43,219 nucleotides of DNA, taken from positions 1 to 43,219 of the forward strand of contig JAHEXZ010000001.1 in NCBI GenBank assembly GCA_023251835.1, given 5' to 3'. Position 1 is the first letter of the stretch; each line of letters opens with the position of its first letter. Source of the stretch: Bacteroidota bacterium (lineage in GTDB: Bacteria > Bacteroidota > Bacteroidia > 2-12-FULL-35-15). The translations under genes and the position numbers were made by a program. Below are positions 7,927-15,979 of this stretch, in pieces. The notes under the pieces are model-generated. The model saw only the letters and a list, made by a program, of their open reading frames with translations, was not told the DNA's origin and ran no database searches.

Positions 7927-10900
7927 ATGAAAAAGCTACTTGCTGTTTTAAATGTAATTGCTTTTACTTCTGCCACTGCCATAGCGCAACCTTACTTTCA
8001 GCAAGAAGTGGATTATACCATTCGGGTGAAATTAGATGATGTAAAGCATGAGCTTACTGCAGATGAAAGCATTGAATATATTAACAATTCACCGAATGAA
8101 CTTTCTTTTATTTATATGCATTTATGGCCAAATGCCTATAAAGACAATACTACGCCCATGGCAAAAGAATTTTTGCGTCATGGTAACAATGAATTTTATC
8201 ATGCAAAGAAAGAAGAACGTGGTTATATTGACCAGCTTGATTTTAAAGTTGATGGACAACCCGCTAAATGGGAACTTTTAAAAGATAGTATTGATATTTG
8301 CAAACTCTATTTGAATCAGCCTTTGAAAAGTGGTGGAAAAACAACTATCACCACACCTTTTCACGTTAAAATACCTTCCGGAAAATTTTCACGCTTAGGT
8401 CATATCGGCCAGTCCTACCAAATCACACAATGGTATCCCAAACCGGCAGTATATGATCGCAATGGCTGGAATTATATGCCCTATTTAACACAGGGCGAGT
8501 TTTATTCAGAATTTGGCAGCTTTGATGTAAGTATTACACTTCCTAAAAATTATGTGCTGGGCGCAACAGGAGATATGGTGGATGGCGAAAAAGAGCAGGA
8601 ATGGCTGAATCAAAAAGTAAAAGAAACAGAAGCAATCGGTTCTTTTGATGCCAAAGACCTTGCATTTCCTGCTTCGGATGCAGAAACCAAAACATTACGC
8701 TTTAAACAAACCAATGTACATGATTTCGCCTGGTTTTGTGACAAACGTTATCATGTTTTAAAAGGTGAAGTAGAAACGCCCCATACCAAACACAAGGTTG
8801 CCACATGGATAATGTTTACCAATGCCGAAGGATATCTTTGGAAAAAAGCGATTAGCTATGTGAATGATGCTATTTACTACTATTCACTTTGGAATGGCGA
8901 TTATCCGTACAATCATTGCACTGCTGTTGATGGAACCATCAGTGCCGGAGGAGGAATGGAATATCCTAATATCACAGTAGTTGGCACTTCCAGAACAGCT
9001 TTTATGCTGGATGTAGTTATAGCACATGAGGTAGGGCATAACTGGTTTTATGGAATGTTGGGCTCTAATGAGCGTATCCATCCATGGATGGATGAAGGAA
9101 TTAATTCTTTCAACGAATTGCGCTATGTTCGTGCTAAATATCCGAACCAGAAACTGATAGGTCGTATGGCTGATAATCTTGTGGGAGAAGCATTTGACTT
9201 AACACGCTATAAACAAAAAGTCCAATATGAATTGTCCTACCTGTTTTCGGCATCAAAAAATGAAGATCAGCCGATAGAATTGCCTGCCTATAAGTATTCA
9301 CAAATTAATTATGGTGGAATAGTATATTCTAAAACAGCTATTGTTTTTGATTATCTGATGTCTATTGTTGGGGAAAAGGACATGGAAAAAGCAATGCAGC
9401 ATTATTTTGATCAATGGCATTTTAAACATCCTCAACCGGCTGATATGAAAAAAGCACTGGAAGAATCAACGGGCAAAGACCTTACCTGGTTTTTTGATGA
9501 CATGATTAATTCTACAAAAAAAATAGATTATAAAATAAAGTCCGCTACAAAAAATGCCGATGGTTCCTGGAACATCAATGTAAAGAATAAGGCAGATATC
9601 AAAGGCCCATTATTTGTTCAGGCCATAAAAGATAAAGAAGTAGTTCAAAAAGCGGTCTATGAAGGATTTGGAGGTGCAAAAACCTTATCCTTTCCTAATC
9701 CTGGCAGCGAAATAGATCATTTTAAAATAGATTACAATGAAGAAATTCCTGAAATCAACAGGAAAAATAATACTATTAAAACCAAGGGCATTTTCAAAAA
9801 AGCAGAACCGCTAAAACTTCAACTGTTCGGAAGTCTTGATAATCCTGATAAAACACAACTTTTTTACTCTCCTGTTCTTGGCTGGAATAACTATAACCGG
9901 TGGATGTTCGGCTTTACATTTTATAATCATCTGTTACTTCAAAAGAAATTTGAATTTGAACTACTGCCCATGTATAGCTTTGGTACCAGCGATATAACAG
10001 GTTATGGCCATATTGCTTATAACATTTTTCCAAACGGTTCACCTTTTCAAAATATCAGTCTGGGTATAACGGGAGCTCGTTATGCCTATTCCAAACAACC
10101 TTTTGATATGAACTTCAATAAAATAGCTCCGGAAGTGACGATTGAGTTTAAAAAAATACGCTGGAATAGTAAATTACACAGTACATTGAGATATAGAAAT
10201 ATTAATATCATCAGCGATAGATACAGTAGCAGCTATACCGGCCCTGAGTTTATTTACTCAAAAACACAAACCAAACACAGGTATAATGATATTACTTATG
10301 AACTATCAGGACATGATGCTGTACAACCTTTTACAATATGTATTAATGCGCAGGAAGGCGGACAACGCAACTATAATTCAGGGCTTGTTATTGATGAAAT
10401 GGTTAAACTTTCCTTAACAGCTTATTATAAATATAAATTCAAACAAAAAAATAAAGGTATTGATGTGCGGCTGTTTGCCGGAGCTTTTATCGGAACAACT
10501 CCTCTTGATGCAGCACCTTACCGTTTCCGCTTAAGCGGACAGCGCGGTTACCAAGATTACCTGTACGATCATATTTATCTGGGGCGAACCGAAACAGATG
10601 GAGTACTTGCCAGCCAGTTTACGGAGACAGATGGTGTTTTTAAATTTTATTCACCTGTGGGGCAAACAGGAAAATGGCTGACAGCATTAAACATAAAATC
10701 CTCCTTAGGAAATCTGAAACTTCCGGTTAAACTATATGCAGATATAGGAACCACGGCAGATGATGGCTTAAGCTCTGAGAAGCTGTTGTACAATGCTGGT
10801 GCCTGTCTTTCTTTTAGTGATAAAATTTTTGAGGTATATTTCCCACTTTTGCTTTGTAAAGATTTTCAGGATTATAAATCTGCAGCAGATTTGAATTATA

Positions 10901-10974
10901 TGGAAACTGTAAGGTTTACTTTAAATTTGAATTTGCTTAATCCATTTGGACTTATTAAGAGTATTGATTTGTAA
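7927..10974 (+). CDS. Secreted M1-family zinc metallopeptidase with barrel-like C-terminal extension
   Basis: The protein has 1015 residues starting at the ATG at 7927, which gives a clean signal peptide (KKLLAVLNVIAF...AIAQ). The peptidase part carries the exopeptidase motif GGGMEYP (341-347) and the zinc site H367-E-x-x-H371 followed after 18 residues by E390 (WMDEGINSF). These are the defining features of M1 (gluzincin) aminopeptidases. After about residue 620 the sequence changes to alternating aromatic/hydrophobic strands (for example FGFTFYNHLLL, FEFELLPMYSFG, IRWNSKLHSTLRYRN, VRLFAGAFIG), resembling an outer-membrane beta-barrel or a large beta-sandwich. The protein is about 400 residues longer than a minimal M1 enzyme. 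It probably trims peptides outside the inner membrane. It ends the gatB-TlpA-M1 run. Confidence 0.9.
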   Translation: MKKLLAVLNVIAFTSATAIAQPYFQQEVDYTIRVKLDDVKHELTADESIEYINNSPNELSFIYMHLWPNAYKDNTTPMAKEFLRHGNNEFYHAKKEERGYIDQLDFKVDGQPAKWELLKDSIDICKLYLNQPLKSGGKTTITTPFHVKIPSGKFSRLGHIGQSYQITQWYPKPAVYDRNGWNYMPYLTQGEFYSEFGSFDVSITLPKNYVLGATGDMVDGEKEQEWLNQKVKETEAIGSFDAKDLAFPASDAETKTLRFKQTNVHDFAWFCDKRYHVLKGEVETPHTKHKVATWIMFTNAEGYLWKKAISYVNDAIYYYSLWNGDYPYNHCTAVDGTISAGGGMEYPNITVVGTSRTAFMLDVVIAHEVGHNWFYGMLGSNERIHPWMDEGINSFNELRYVRAKYPNQKLIGRMADNLVGEAFDLTRYKQKVQYELSYLFSASKNEDQPIELPAYKYSQINYGGIVYSKTAIVFDYLMSIVGEKDMEKAMQHYFDQWHFKHPQPADMKKALEESTGKDLTWFFDDMINSTKKIDYKIKSATKNADGSWNINVKNKADIKGPLFVQAIKDKEVVQKAVYEGFGGAKTLSFPNPGSEIDHFKIDYNEEIPEINRKNNTIKTKGIFKKAEPLKLQLFGSLDNPDKTQLFYSPVLGWNNYNRWMFGFTFYNHLLLQKKFEFELLPMYSFGTSDITGYGHIAYNIFPNGSPFQNISLGITGARYAYSKQPFDMNFNKIAPEVTIEFKKIRWNSKLHSTLRYRNINIISDRYSSSYTGPEFIYSKTQTKHRYNDITYELSGHDAVQPFTICINAQEGGQRNYNSGLVIDEMVKLSLTAYYKYKFKQKNKGIDVRLFAGAFIGTTPLDAAPYRFRLSGQRGYQDYLYDHIYLGRTETDGVLASQFTETDGVFKFYSPVGQTGKWLTALNIKSSLGNLKLPVKLYADIGTTADDGLSSEKLLYNAGACLSFSDKIFEVYFPLLLCKDFQDYKSAADLNYMETVRFTLNLNLLNPFGLIKSIDL

Positions 10975-11067
10975 AGAGAACTACCTTAATTTTGTATAGT
11001 GATTATAATCTTATACCATTACTTATTATGTTTTAGTCCAGCTTCAGAATCAATAACCATCAAATGG

Positions 11068-11253
11068 TTACAGCGTACGTACCCGGTAATAATAAGTGAT
11101 GTTTGGAGTTAATCCAAATAAACCATAACTAAATGTATAGGCACTGCACTGTGTGCCTTGGAAAAAATACTTTAATTTTAGCACTTGTAAGTATGTCCAT
11201 AGTTTTTGTGTTTGGTAGACCTTACACCTATGAACTTTGGCTGCTGGTACCAC
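11068..11253 (-). pseudogene. Possible fibronectin type III domain remnant in the 10975-11328 gap
   Basis: A minus-strand open stretch ends in GLFGLTPNITYYYRVRTL. This matches the last strands of a FnIII domain (GLxPxTxYYYRVRA) as found in many secreted Bacteroidota proteins. The upstream part is not FnIII-like and the frame stops right after. It is most simply the debris of a surface-protein gene. The rest of the gap has only an 8 bp inverted repeat (11239-11246 with 11259-11266) and no gene I can support. Confidence 0.3.
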
Positions 11254-11328
11254 AATATCAGCAGCCTAGGCTGTTTGGGCCGGCTGGTGTGAAAGCCATC
11301 TGACCTTAAAAAAACAAATTATATACAG

Positions 11329-12987
11329 ATGATAAGGCTTAATTTTTTTGTTTTTCTTCTTCTCTTCTTCTCAAGTGATGTTATTTCTCAAAATCCAACA
11401 ATAGATTCTTTAAAAAAGGTTGCTGATGCGGCATCATCTGATACCGCTAAAGTGAATGCACTGATAGAGTTAAGCTGGCAGTTAATGATAATTGGGGATT
11501 ATGAAACAAGCATTTCTGAGGCACAGAAAGCATATCAGCTTGCACAGCACATTAATTTCAAAATGGGAGAAGCAAATGCTTTTTCTTCAATGGCCTCCAA
11601 TTATCTCTATGAGGGAAACCATACAAAAGCCCTGGAATTTTATTTTAAAAGTTTAAAAATAGTTGAACAGACAGGAGATGAAAAACTTGTAGCCAAACAT
11701 TTTGGTAACATTGGAAACGTGTATTACAGCCTTACTGACTACTCCAATGCATTGATATACTATCAAAAAGCATTTGACATAGCAAAAGCTCAGGGAGATA
11801 AGGATCGGATGCCTGCTTTCCTGGTAAATATCGGAAATGTATACAATGAACAAAAAAACTATGATAAAGCGCTGGATTTCTACTTAAAATCCCTCGAATT
11901 ATATGAAGAAACTAAAAATGAAAAGGGAAAAGCCGTTGTCCTCGGAAATATTGGAAAACTACTTTATTTAAAAGGAGATAATAATAGAGCCTTAGATTAT
12001 TTTTTTAAAGCATTAAAATTAAGAGAACAGTTGGGAGATAAAAGAGGAGTGGAAACCAATGTGGGTAATATCGGAGGTGTATATATTTCGCTTGAAAAAT
12101 ATAAAGAAGCTGAGGATTATATTAGTAAAGCCATTGAAATTGCTTCAGAAATTGGTGATATAGAGGGGGTTATGTATTTTAATAATTCTTTAAGCGATTT
12201 GTTCGCCAGAAAAAAAGACTGGGAACAATCATTGAATTATTATAAAAAATATATTGTAATTAAAGATAGCCTTTTTAATGAAACAAAAAGCCAGCAAATT
12301 GCTGAAATGCAGACAAAATTTGATGTTGATAAAAAAGAAAAAGAATTAGTCCTATCTAAACAAAAGCAACAATTTACTACCTATAAAGCCTATTTCTTAG
12401 CAATTATTCTTCTATTAGTCTCTCTATTAGCAGTAGTATTAATAAACCGCCAGCGTATAAAAATAAAAAGACAAAAAGAAGCACATGAACTGGAACAGCA
12501 ATTGACTCAAAATCAATTAGAAAGAAATAAATTAGAAAAAGAAAACTTAGAAGCAAATCTGTTACTTAACCAGGAAAAATTAAATCATATTACTGACCTT
12601 TTTAAAGAAAAATCTAAGCTGATGGATAAAATGCAGGAACAACTGGATAAAGTCAGAGCTGAAAATGCTGAAGAAAAAGGTGTTAAACAACTGTTAACCA
12701 GTATTGAAGAATACATCGATCCTAATGAATATTGGGAAGAGTTTATCACCAGCTTTAATTTAGTAAACAAAAGTTTCTTTGATCAGATAACAAAAAAATA
12801 CCCAGACCTTACCAAAAATGAATTACGCTTATCTGCTCTCATAAAATGTAATCTGGGCAATAAAGAAATAGCTAACATTTTACACATTTCACCCGATTCG
12901 GTAAAAAAATCCAGAAATCGTCTACGGAAAAAACTTCAGTTAGAAATAGATGACAGCCTTACCAAATACATACAGTTTTTGAATTAG
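11329..12987 (+). CDS. TPR sensor-regulator with transmembrane segment and LuxR-like HTH
   Basis: The protein has 552 residues. It starts with a signal-type hydrophobic segment (residues 1-21, ending VISQ). Residues about 60-330 hold six or seven tetratricopeptide repeats, with characteristic units such as GNIGNVYYSLTDYSNALIYYQKAFDIA. One membrane helix follows at about 352-372 (YFLAIILLLVSLLAVVLI), then a long charged coiled coil. A C-terminal helix-turn-helix ends the protein (LTKNELRLSALIKCNLGNKE, then IANILHISPDSVKKSRNRLRKK). This architecture, periplasmic TPR array to cytoplasmic HTH, is common in Bacteroidota and is thought to pass a periplasmic signal straight to DNA. The target genes are not evident. 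It is flanked by a non-coding gap upstream and a strong hairpin downstream, so it is probably monocistronic. Confidence 0.88.
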   Translation: MIRLNFFVFLLLFFSSDVISQNPTIDSLKKVADAASSDTAKVNALIELSWQLMIIGDYETSISEAQKAYQLAQHINFKMGEANAFSSMASNYLYEGNHTKALEFYFKSLKIVEQTGDEKLVAKHFGNIGNVYYSLTDYSNALIYYQKAFDIAKAQGDKDRMPAFLVNIGNVYNEQKNYDKALDFYLKSLELYEETKNEKGKAVVLGNIGKLLYLKGDNNRALDYFFKALKLREQLGDKRGVETNVGNIGGVYISLEKYKEAEDYISKAIEIASEIGDIEGVMYFNNSLSDLFARKKDWEQSLNYYKKYIVIKDSLFNETKSQQIAEMQTKFDVDKKEKELVLSKQKQQFTTYKAYFLAIILLLVSLLAVVLINRQRIKIKRQKEAHELEQQLTQNQLERNKLEKENLEANLLLNQEKLNHITDLFKEKSKLMDKMQEQLDKVRAENAEEKGVKQLLTSIEEYIDPNEYWEEFITSFNLVNKSFFDQITKKYPDLTKNELRLSALIKCNLGNKEIANILHISPDSVKKSRNRLRKKLQLEIDDSLTKYIQFLN

Positions 12988-12995
12988 TTATTAGA

Positions 12996-13044
12996 CACAG
13001 ATTCACAGATTAAATAATCTTTTATATTAATCTGTGAATCTGTG
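12996..13044. terminator. Long perfect inverted repeat between convergent genes
   Basis: Two perfect 18 bp arms (12996-13013 and 13027-13044, CACAGATTCACAGATTAA and its complement) flank a 13 nt loop between the regulator gene and uraH. The symmetry fits a terminator working in both directions, although no long T-run follows immediately. The sequence may also be a dispersed repeat. Confidence 0.6.
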
Positions 13045-13106
13045 CTGTCTTAATTTTGGGGGACATTATAATAATTATACTACCAAAGTCAATTCCACTC
13101 CTTTTA

Positions 13107-13448
13107 CTAGCTCCCCCTATATGTTGAATATCCATAAGGGTTTAAAAGTAATGGTACATGATAGTGAGAGTTGTCGGCTATTTCAAAAGTAATGGTAACA
13201 GAAGGATAAAAGCCTTTTGTTCCTTGATTTTTAAAATAAGAAGCAGTATCAAATACCAAACGATAAATACCGGGTTTTAATTTAACTTCAGCGTTAAGCA
13301 AGTTGGGAAGCCGTCCATCAGCATTTGTTTTGCCTGCACCCAACTGTTTCCATTCTTCAATGTTAGTTAATTGATCCAGCACTATTGAAATATTTTGTGC
13401 AGGCTCACCTATAGTAGTATCTAAAACATGTGTGGTTATCTGGCTCAT
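13107..13448 (-). CDS. uraH: 5-hydroxyisourate hydrolase (transthyretin-like)
   Basis: The protein has 113 residues, the usual length. It hydrolyses 5-hydroxyisourate to OHCU in the oxidation of urate to allantoin. The hallmark N-terminal THVLDT (6-11), the internal GRLPNLL and PGIYRLVFDTASYF stretch, HYHVPLLLNPYGYSTY, and the C-terminal tetrapeptide YRGS (110-113) are all present. The last is diagnostic of HIU hydrolases as opposed to true transthyretins. Its ATG overlaps the stop of uraD by 4 bp, so the two are translated in tandem and catalyse consecutive steps. No signal peptide is seen, so it is cytoplasmic. Confidence 0.96.
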   Translation of the reverse strand: MSQITTHVLDTTIGEPAQNISIVLDQLTNIEEWKQLGAGKTNADGRLPNLLNAEVKLKPGIYRLVFDTASYFKNQGTKGFYPSVTITFEIADNSHYHVPLLLNPYGYSTYRGS

Positions 13449-13951
13449 GTTGTTATTAATTTATTCAATCGGATATGTGTAATTTTATTTTGTTCTTTTC
13501 TGGCAATTTTATATTCCGTTTCAGTGTCATTCATTAAACGCTCTTTGAGTAAAACAAGCATTTCATCAGCCGTTTTACCTGTTGCACAAACAATAAAAAT
13601 ATATCCAAATTTTTTTTCATACGATTCGTTTGCATCTGCAAGTTCCTGAAGGGTTTCTAGTGCAGCCACATTGACACCCGCCTGTTCACCCGATGCCCAT
13701 TCTTTAGTGGAAGCAAATTTTTTTCCAAGGCTTTTTAAATCACCAATTTTAGGATGGTGCGAAAAGGCTTCTAACACTTCTTCATTTCCGCAGCTTGTCC
13801 AAATCATATCAGACAGCCGTACTAACTCTTCTTTGTTTTTATAAGGTCTGAGAGCTAACAGGTTTTGTGCCCATATGGTGCATCCGCAGCATTTGAATAA
13901 AGCATCAAAAGATTCTTTTTTATCTATGGCATTTAATTCTTCAATAGTCAT
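13445..13951 (-). CDS. uraD: OHCU decarboxylase (2-oxo-4-hydroxy-4-carboxy-5-ureidoimidazoline decarboxylase)
   Basis: The protein has 168 residues, normal for the family. It decarboxylates OHCU to S-allantoin, the step after uraH. The catalytic motif HPKIGD occupies residues 66-71, followed by the second family block around SxExAxGEQAGV and the FGYIFIVCATGKTADEML segment. It is first in a two-gene operon with uraH (4 bp overlap). No urate oxidase, allantoinase or transporter gene is visible in the window, so the rest of the pathway must be elsewhere or absent. The operon start lies close to the repeat patch at 14069. Confidence 0.95.
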   Translation of the reverse strand: MTIEELNAIDKKESFDALFKCCGCTIWAQNLLALRPYKNKEELVRLSDMIWTSCGNEEVLEAFSHHPKIGDLKSLGKKFASTKEWASGEQAGVNVAALETLQELADANESYEKKFGYIFIVCATGKTADEMLVLLKERLMNDTETEYKIARKEQNKITHIRLNKLITT

Positions 13952-14068
13952 TTATAATCCGATGTGGCCCACCCATAACGTGGCAGATAAATACAAAAAA
14001 AATACTGAAAAATTTACAAATGAATTAATCCAATTTACTGCAAAACGCGGTATGGCTGTGCTTTGCCA

Positions 14069-14169
14069 GACACAATCCCCATAACCTCATATCCCCCTTC
14101 GCACGAGCGGTTACGTGCAACATCGGTTTCATTGTTCGCCCTGCGGGCGCAACGAAACCTTAGCTGTTA
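14069..14169 (-). repeat. 101 bp direct repeat, copy A; attC-like foldable site
   Basis: It is about 96% identical to copy B (14959-15060) and in the same orientation. Read on the minus strand, it begins with the stop codon of the lipoprotein gene (TAACAGCTAAGG). It then folds into an imperfect hairpin (14125-14141 against 14145-14159, loop TGC) and a small hairpin (GCACG 14101-14105 with CGTGC 14114-14118), and ends near GGTTATGGGG. Its TAAC...GTTA ends are partly complementary. The position directly after a stop codon and the foldability resemble integron attC sites, but I do not find a clean RYYYAAC/GTTRRRY core pair. Confidence 0.8.
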
Positions 14170-14817
14170 CAGGGCGTTTTTCTTCTGTCGTATAAAAGTC
14201 TCACTGTCACTAAATCCGTCAGCCTTTATAAATTTTTTGAACTGCTTTTTTGTCGTTGTGAATTTGTATGGCGGAACAGTGTCTTGTGCTGTTTCAGTTA
14301 TTTCCTTTAGGTTGTCAAGGTCAAGTTTTGTCGAGATACTGCCAATTACAAGTTGTCCTTTTGATAATTGAATTTTCCTTACTTCCCAACTTTCTTTGTC
14401 GTAACGAGTGTTTAAAAAATAATAGCCTTTGAATTTTCGCACAACATTGTCGTAGTTCATTTGAAATAAGGTATCGATGTAATGAATGTGAGTTACCAAA
14501 CTGTCACCATAACGCTTTATTAAAGTCCGCTCATTTGTTTTTAAGTCAATAACTGTGTCACCCACAAGTCTTGAGTTGCTGTCAAGTTGATTTGAATGAA
14601 CCTTGTAGTCATAGTCGTAAATTCTTTTAATTAATTTATCGCTGATTGAAAGCGTTGAATTGTCTGACAAGCTTATATATTGCCCTTGCAAACGATTTGG
14701 AAATTTAGATAAGTTGTCTGTGTCAGTTGGTTGTGGTTCGTTAAAAGTCACGGGGGGGTCACAAGCAAACAAACTTGTCAAAATGATAAATGTCGATATT
14801 ATTTTTAGTCGTTTCAT
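14167..14817 (-). CDS. Hypothetical lipoprotein carried between two direct repeats
   Basis: The protein has 216 residues with a lipoprotein signal sequence (lipobox LFAC, Cys19). The mature part is polar and mixed alpha/beta, with no recognised motif (GQYISLSDNSTLSI, KGYYFLNTRYDKESWEV and a Lys-rich C-terminus). It is probably attached to a cell-envelope membrane. I do not recognise the family. The stop codon overlaps the end of repeat A. About 140 bp upstream of the start lies a candidate promoter and then a terminator facing the same way, before repeat B. The unit [promoter-gene-repeat] is thus self-contained, as in gene cassettes. Both neighbours beyond the repeats are unrelated. Confidence 0.8.
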   Translation of the reverse strand: MKRLKIISTFIILTSLFACDPPVTFNEPQPTDTDNLSKFPNRLQGQYISLSDNSTLSISDKLIKRIYDYDYKVHSNQLDSNSRLVGDTVIDLKTNERTLIKRYGDSLVTHIHYIDTLFQMNYDNVVRKFKGYYFLNTRYDKESWEVRKIQLSKGQLVIGSISTKLDLDNLKEITETAQDTVPPYKFTTTKKQFKKFIKADGFSDSETFIRQKKNAL

Positions 14818-14905
14818 TGTCGGTTGTGTCGTATTTTAAAATGCCCTATAATGTTATGACAGCTAAGAGAAGTGCCCCCTTAACCCACCAAGTTCTTTTA
14901 TTCTG

Positions 14906-14913
14906 CTAATGTA
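14906..14913 (-). promoter_or_regulatory. Candidate -7 element of the cassette gene
   Basis: On the minus strand TACATTAG differs by one base from TAnnTTTG and lies about 90 nt upstream of the lipoprotein start. It is weak on its own; its position just after a terminator supports it. Confidence 0.25.
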
Positions 14914-14933
14914 CGAATTTGCACCGAATTTTT

Positions 14934-14963
14934 AAAAAAAAAGCGTCCTGAAAAACAAGACGC
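14934..14963 (-). terminator. Rho-independent terminator reading out of repeat B
   Basis: On the minus strand GCGTCTTG-TTTTT-CAGGACGC forms an 8 bp stem with one G-U pair, followed by nine T. It would stop transcription entering the cassette from repeat B, so the lipoprotein gene needs its own promoter. Confidence 0.75.
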
Positions 14964-15060
14964 AATCCCCATAACCTCATATCCCCCCTTCACACAAGCG
15001 GTTACGTGCAACATCGGTTTCATTGTTCGCCCTGCGGGCGCAACGAAACCTTAGCTGTTA
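14959..15060 (-). repeat. 102 bp direct repeat, copy B
   Basis: It differs from copy A by three transitions and one extra C. Two of the transitions sit in the left arm of the small hairpin (14992-14996 against 15005-15009). On the minus strand they turn C-G pairs into G-U pairs, so that strand still folds. It abuts the istB remnant directly. Confidence 0.8.
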
Positions 15061-15061
15061 T

Positions 15062-15373
15062 TATTATGATGTTCCCGGTGGAAAAGAAACAGGCTGTGGC
15101 TCTGTTAATCTTATCAACCATCTGCATCAGAACGCCTCACTGATTGTAACTATAAATAAAAGTCCGGATGAATGGGCGGCTATGCTTGATGATGAAGTAC
15201 TGGCAACTGCTATCCTGGACAGAATCCTTTACAATTGTGAAATCATCAAACTAACCGGAAAACTTTTTCGAATGGATAACAGAAAAACAATTTTCTCTAA
15301 AAATAGTTTAAACAAATCAGATATATTTGTGTTTTATAGATTTGTGATTAATATCTATTTTTTGTGTTTATGA
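15062..15373 (+). pseudogene. IS21-family istB 3' remnant (transposition helper ATPase)
   Basis: The reading frame, which has no start outside the repeat, matches the C-terminal third of IstB-like ATPases: NLINHLHQNASLIVTINKSP, DEWAAMLDDEVLATAILDRI, then LTGKLFRMDNRKTIF. The Walker A/B part and the istA transposase are absent. The similarity begins right at the end of repeat B, so whatever created the repeat junction also cut this insertion sequence. The frame stops just inside the next gene's start region. Confidence 0.75.
15322..15329 (+). promoter_or_regulatory. -7 promoter element TAnnTTTG
   Basis: TATATTTG is a perfect match to the Bacteroidota -7 consensus, 40 nt before the methyltransferase start. 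A second match, TAGATTTG, follows at 15337-15344. Either could drive the gene. Confidence 0.4.
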
Positions 15374-15897
15374 GAAAACTATTGAATGAAGAGTTGAATA
15401 GAAAATCTGTAGAAGAATTTAAGAAGGCACTCAAAACGCCTATTATAATTGTTCTTGATAACGTCCGCAGTTTAAACAATGTAGGTTCTGTTTTCAGAAC
15501 TGCCGATGCTTTTTTGGTGGAAGCTGTGTATCTGTGTGGTATTACAGGAACTCCACCAAACAAAGACATTCAGAAAACAGCTTTAGGTTCAACAGAAAGT
15601 GTTGCCTGGAAATATTATAAAACTACACCTGGGGCTGTCAATGAATTAAAACAAAATGGGTACATTGTATACGCTGTTGAACAAACAGAATCAGCCATAA
15701 TGCTAAATAATTTTAAACTCGGTAAAAACGAAAAATTAGCAGTTGTTTTTGGTAATGAAGTAAAGGGAGTGCAGCAAGAGATTATTGATACCAGCAACGG
15801 AGTTATAGAAATACCACAAGTTGGTACCAAGCATTCATTAAATATTGCAGTAAGTGTTGGAATTGTTATTTGGGATATATTTCAAAAAATACAATAG
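15370..15897 (+). CDS. TrmH/SpoU-family RNA 2'-O-methyltransferase
   Basis: The protein has 175 residues from the ATG at 15370; a GTG two codons upstream is less likely. It is a SPOUT-fold, SAM-dependent ribose methyltransferase. All three family motifs are present: N36-NVGSVFR43 (motif 1, catalytic Arg), FGNEVKG (127-133, motif 2) and IPQVGTKHSLNIAVS (148-162, motif 3, the knot). It lacks the extra N-terminal substrate-binding domain of RlmB-like enzymes, so it resembles short TrmH/TrmL types. Whether it acts on tRNA or rRNA cannot be decided here. It is transcribed alone and converges on the next gene across a very strong hairpin. Confidence 0.93.
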   Translation: MRKLLNEELNRKSVEEFKKALKTPIIIVLDNVRSLNNVGSVFRTADAFLVEAVYLCGITGTPPNKDIQKTALGSTESVAWKYYKTTPGAVNELKQNGYIVYAVEQTESAIMLNNFKLGKNEKLAVVFGNEVKGVQQEIIDTSNGVIEIPQVGTKHSLNIAVSVGIVIWDIFQKIQ

Positions 15898-15915
15898 TTT
15901 ATAAAAAATAAGCAG

Positions 15916-15973
15916 TTTCTTAAAAAAACAGGGCTGACTCCATTTTTGGAGTCAGCCCTGTTTTTTTAAGAAA
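15916..15973. terminator. Bidirectional terminator, perfect 27 bp stem
   Basis: Arms 15916-15942 and 15947-15973 are perfectly complementary around a TTTT loop. They have a GC-rich core (CAGGGCTGACTCCA) flanked by A7 on one side and T7 on the other, so each strand ends in a T-run. It sits between two convergent genes. Confidence 0.95.
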
Positions 15974-15979
15974 TTACTA

